Under the pieces are notes generated by a model that saw only the letters and a program-made list of their open reading frames with translations, was not told the DNA's origin and made no database searches. A stretch of DNA of 7,137 nt from JBGTBQ01 sp041749275 (GTDB taxonomy: Bacteria; Acidobacteriota; Blastocatellia; Pyrinomonadales; Pyrinomonadaceae), in assembly GCA_041749275.1 (NCBI GenBank), contig JBGTBQ010000086.1:1-7137 (forward strand), read 5' to 3'. Below, one piece after another: positions 5,919 to 7,137 of this stretch. The translations under genes and the position numbers were made by a program. The first letter of the stretch is position 1. Every line of letters begins with the position of its first letter.

Positions 5919-6285
5919 AGGCTGCGAGTATCTCCAGTCGCTCCGTGGGCGTGAGCACGCCGACGAACGGGGAGGATGAGCGCAGGCGCTGTCCCTCGTC
6001 AGACGGGTCGGTGATGATCTCGACGAGCCGCTCGACGTCGGACGAATCAATAATCCCCCGCCACTCTTCGAGAGCCTGCCCCTCACCATCCCCGAATCCG
6101 CCGCCCTCTATCCAGCGGCGGAGGTTCTGCCGCGCGCGGCCGACGACCGTTTCCGGGTCGCGGCGCAGGCGCTCGGCGACGGCGCGGTGATAGGCGAGGG
6201 CGAACGCGTCCACGAACGCGTGCGAGCCGAGCGGGACAACACCCGCCGTGTCAGAAACAAGATTGATCGTGCCCTTCGTCTCCAT
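5896..6285 (-). CDS. Helical partner protein of the nucleotidyltransferase, possible antitoxin
   Basis: A 129-residue, mostly helical, soluble protein. I recognise it as the kind of small protein encoded directly upstream of DUF6036-like nucleotidyltransferases but know no established name. Recognisable blocks are YHRAVAERLRRDP (32-44), a helix with W58, a second Trp in EEWRGIID (73-80) and the C-terminal signature RLRSSSPFVGVLTPTER (100-116). No helix-turn-helix, zinc site or membrane segment is obvious. Being first in the pair, and sharing 23 nt with the nucleotidyltransferase gene, it is placed where an antitoxin or substrate adaptor usually lies; this is inference from position. ATG 6285 is the first possible start, since a TAG lies four codons upstream in frame. 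The ribosome site is poor (GAAAGG only 2 nt away), and a TATAAT lies 16 nt upstream, which suggests a very short leader. Confidence 0.78.
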   Translation of the reverse strand: METKGTINLVSDTAGVVPLGSHAFVDAFALAYHRAVAERLRRDPETVVGRARQNLRRWIEGGGFGDGEGQALEEWRGIIDSSDVERLVEIITDPSDEGQRLRSSSPFVGVLTPTERLEILAACEQRASA

Positions 6286-6609
6286 AGCCTTTCGCTAGCC
6301 ATTATACCTTACGGCGCGGCCCCTTCGCGCACTCCACGGCCCCGCCAAACGTCGCGCTGGCGGCGCTCTCCAGCCGGCCGTAAATCTAAATACTTTTCGG
6401 AGTGTGGGGTTTTCGGACGGGACGGAGATTTCGGTCGAGCCACGCTGACATCAGGGCCGCGGCGGCGCCCGCTCGTAATTCAGGCGACGCCGCGCGTCAT
6501 GTCGTGCCTTGTGCCGTTACAATCACAATCTTTCTTTTCTCCATCAGTTAACTACCCGCCGCCATATTTTTATTTCATCGGCGGTTCTGATTGTTTTACC
6601 GATGAACTC
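6286..6609. other. Intergenic region with composition change
   Basis: Apart from the TATAAT at its left end and the inverted-repeat arm near its right end (6573-6589), I see no gene. The left half is GC-rich, while from about 6520 the sequence becomes AT-richer (runs such as TATTTTTATTT at 6564-6575). Open frames here look like chance translations. Confidence 0.5.
6301..6306 (-). promoter_or_regulatory. Candidate -10 box of the nucleotidyltransferase pair
   Basis: A perfect TATAAT lies on the minus strand, with its last base 16 nt before the ATG at 6285. Transcription would start around 6294, giving a leader of roughly 8-10 nt. No good -35 hexamer exists at 16-19 nt upstream (the sequence there is GTGCGCGAA), nor an extended TGn. 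The call rests on the hexamer and position in otherwise GC-rich DNA. Confidence 0.35.
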
Positions 6610-6686
6610 TCAAACTGAGAGATGCGCCTCATTCTTCTGCTGGTCCAAGACAAAGAATCCAACCTTGACAGAACCCGCCGATGAAA
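6573..6686. repeat. Long imperfect inverted repeat at the 3' end of the B3/4-like frame
   Basis: The 17-nt arm TTTCATCGGCGGTTCTG (6573-6589) is the reverse complement of the 18-nt arm CAGAACCCGCCGATGAAA (6669-6686) apart from one extra C in the second. The arms are 79 nt apart. One lies outside and one inside the 3' end of the coding frame. A third partial copy, CCGATGAA (6599-6606), can pair with the first arm as an alternative 8-bp stem. It may be a folded 3' end, the ends of a very small inserted element, or a scar. Confidence 0.55.
6607..6621 (-). other. Short hairpin over the stop codon
   Basis: CTCTCA (6607-6612), AAC, then TGAGAG (6616-6621) makes a perfect 6-bp stem with a 3-nt loop. 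It covers the TGA stop of the minus-strand B3/4-like frame. There is no T-tract on either side, so it is a weak terminator candidate. Confidence 0.3.
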
Positions 6687-6981
6687 GGGCTTCGGACAGA
6701 AGACGTATCGCTTCTGCAGCTCGGCTGCGACTTTCGTCGGAAGCTGAATCGGCAAAGAAGATGGCTTTCCGGGTCTCTGCGTTGAGACACGTGCGCGCGG
6801 CATCGCGGTGATTCCAGGCCCAACAAATGATTCCTGCTTCGTCAGTATAAACGACAACGCCGGGATCGCACTTGACCGGCTCAGGGTTGCCGATGGCAGT
6901 AAATTCTTCGCCCTGCTTCGTCAGACGAACCGAGATGTCACCTTGGGCACTCCGCACATCGTATCCACCCATCGGCACCAT
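6610..6981 (-). CDS. B3/4 (PheRS beta-type tRNA-binding) domain protein, lacking N-terminal half
   Basis: The 123-residue product fits the C-terminal half of stand-alone B3/4 domain proteins, which resemble the B3/B4 module of phenylalanyl-tRNA synthetase beta and may act in tRNA quality control. Matching landmarks are GGYD (5-8), GDISVRL (14-20), GEEF (24-27), VVYTDEAGIICWAWNHRD (43-60), RT (63-64) and ETRKAIFF (69-76). Family proteins are usually about 220-230 residues, so roughly 100 are missing. Similarity continues upstream of ATG 6981 (CYVSLIQMVPMGGYD resembles the family's N-x-VSL-x-x-x-x-P-x-GGYD), but that frame meets TGA at 7021-7023. The gene is therefore probably truncated, frameshifted or decayed, and ATG 6981 has no ribosome site. 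GC content is lower than in the genes to the left, compatible with transfer or decay. A functional short form is less likely. Confidence 0.55.
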   Translation of the reverse strand: MVPMGGYDVRSAQGDISVRLTKQGEEFTAIGNPEPVKCDPGVVVYTDEAGIICWAWNHRDAARTCLNAETRKAIFFADSASDESRSRAAEAIRLLSEALSSAGSVKVGFFVLDQQKNEAHLSV

Positions 6982-7020
6982 CTGAATTAGGCTTACATAG
7001 CAGCCTTCATGACCCGTGGC

Positions 7021-7137
7021 TCACCACCACGGATGAAAATGGATATACTCGGCACGCCCGGTTGGCATAGAGGTCGGTTGTACACTGGTGTTCACGAACC
7101 CGCAAAGCAGTCGGACCCGGATACTCACAGGCACCAC
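7021..7137. other. Unassigned right end
   Basis: The last 117 nt stay open on the minus strand in the B3/4 frame from the edge to TGA 7021-7023, on the minus strand in a second frame, and on the plus strand from ATG 7009 to the edge. None of the translations resembles the missing N-terminal half of the B3/4 protein or any family I know. No tRNA cloverleaf could be drawn. Confidence 0.4.

Noticed and set aside
6187..6618. Plus-strand 143-codon frame over the intergenic region
   Set aside because: Ser/Arg/Pro-rich, partly antisense to the partner gene, without family resemblance.
7009..7137. Plus-strand frame from ATG 7009 open to the right edge
   Set aside because: Only 43 codons, no ribosome site, and the minus strand is equally open; neither can be supported.
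7080..7137. GGGTTCGTGAACACC (minus strand) as the T-loop of a tRNA
   Set aside because: The loop deviates from GTTCRA and no acceptor, D or anticodon stems could be built around it.

Overview
The window comes from a GC-rich bacterium and holds chromosomal-looking DNA. There is no phage, insertion sequence, CRISPR array, tRNA or rRNA that I can recognise. The gene mix (type IV pilin-like proteins next to an NtrC-type sigma-54 activator, then a DUF6036-like nucleotidyltransferase pair) would suit a deep-branching Gram-negative phylum such as Acidobacteriota, but this is a guess because nothing in the window is a taxonomic marker.

Left part (1-3200, minus strand): a tightly packed operon of three genes, read right to left. 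A FimT/GspH-type prepilin (2424-3200) is followed after 5 nt by a large PilW-like prepilin (988-2418). After 6 nt comes a gene without membrane segments (1-981) that runs off the left edge and has weak resemblance to actin-like PilM/GspL proteins. Together they look like part of a type IV pilus or type II secretion pseudopilus locus.

Middle (3201-5198): a control region of about 555 nt separates the pilin operon from a divergently transcribed NtrC-family response regulator (3756-5198, plus strand) with complete receiver, AAA+ and Fis-type HTH domains. On the pilin side of the control region is a good match to a sigma-54 promoter (3369-3384, minus strand), with a triple CTCGCG repeat about 120-155 nt upstream of it. 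The simplest reading is a PilR-like activator switching on the adjacent pilin operon through RpoN. No sensor kinase is in the window. A 51-codon open frame (3579-3734, minus) inside the control region is a possible extra small gene. A 10-bp inverted repeat spans the regulator's stop codon.

Right part (5322-6285, minus strand): two overlapping genes. The promoter-proximal one encodes a 129-residue helical protein and the second a 198-residue nucleotidyltransferase-like protein of the DUF6036 type. The arrangement (small partner first, 23-nt overlap, TATAAT almost directly on the start codon) resembles a toxin-antitoxin module, but that function is inferred.

Right end (6286-7137): visibly lower GC. 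It holds a minus-strand open frame (6610-6981) that matches the C-terminal half of a phenylalanyl-tRNA synthetase beta-type B3/4 domain, with an in-frame stop where the N-terminal half should be. An imperfect 17/18-nt inverted repeat (6573-6589 and 6669-6686) brackets its 3' end. The last 114 nt are not explained.
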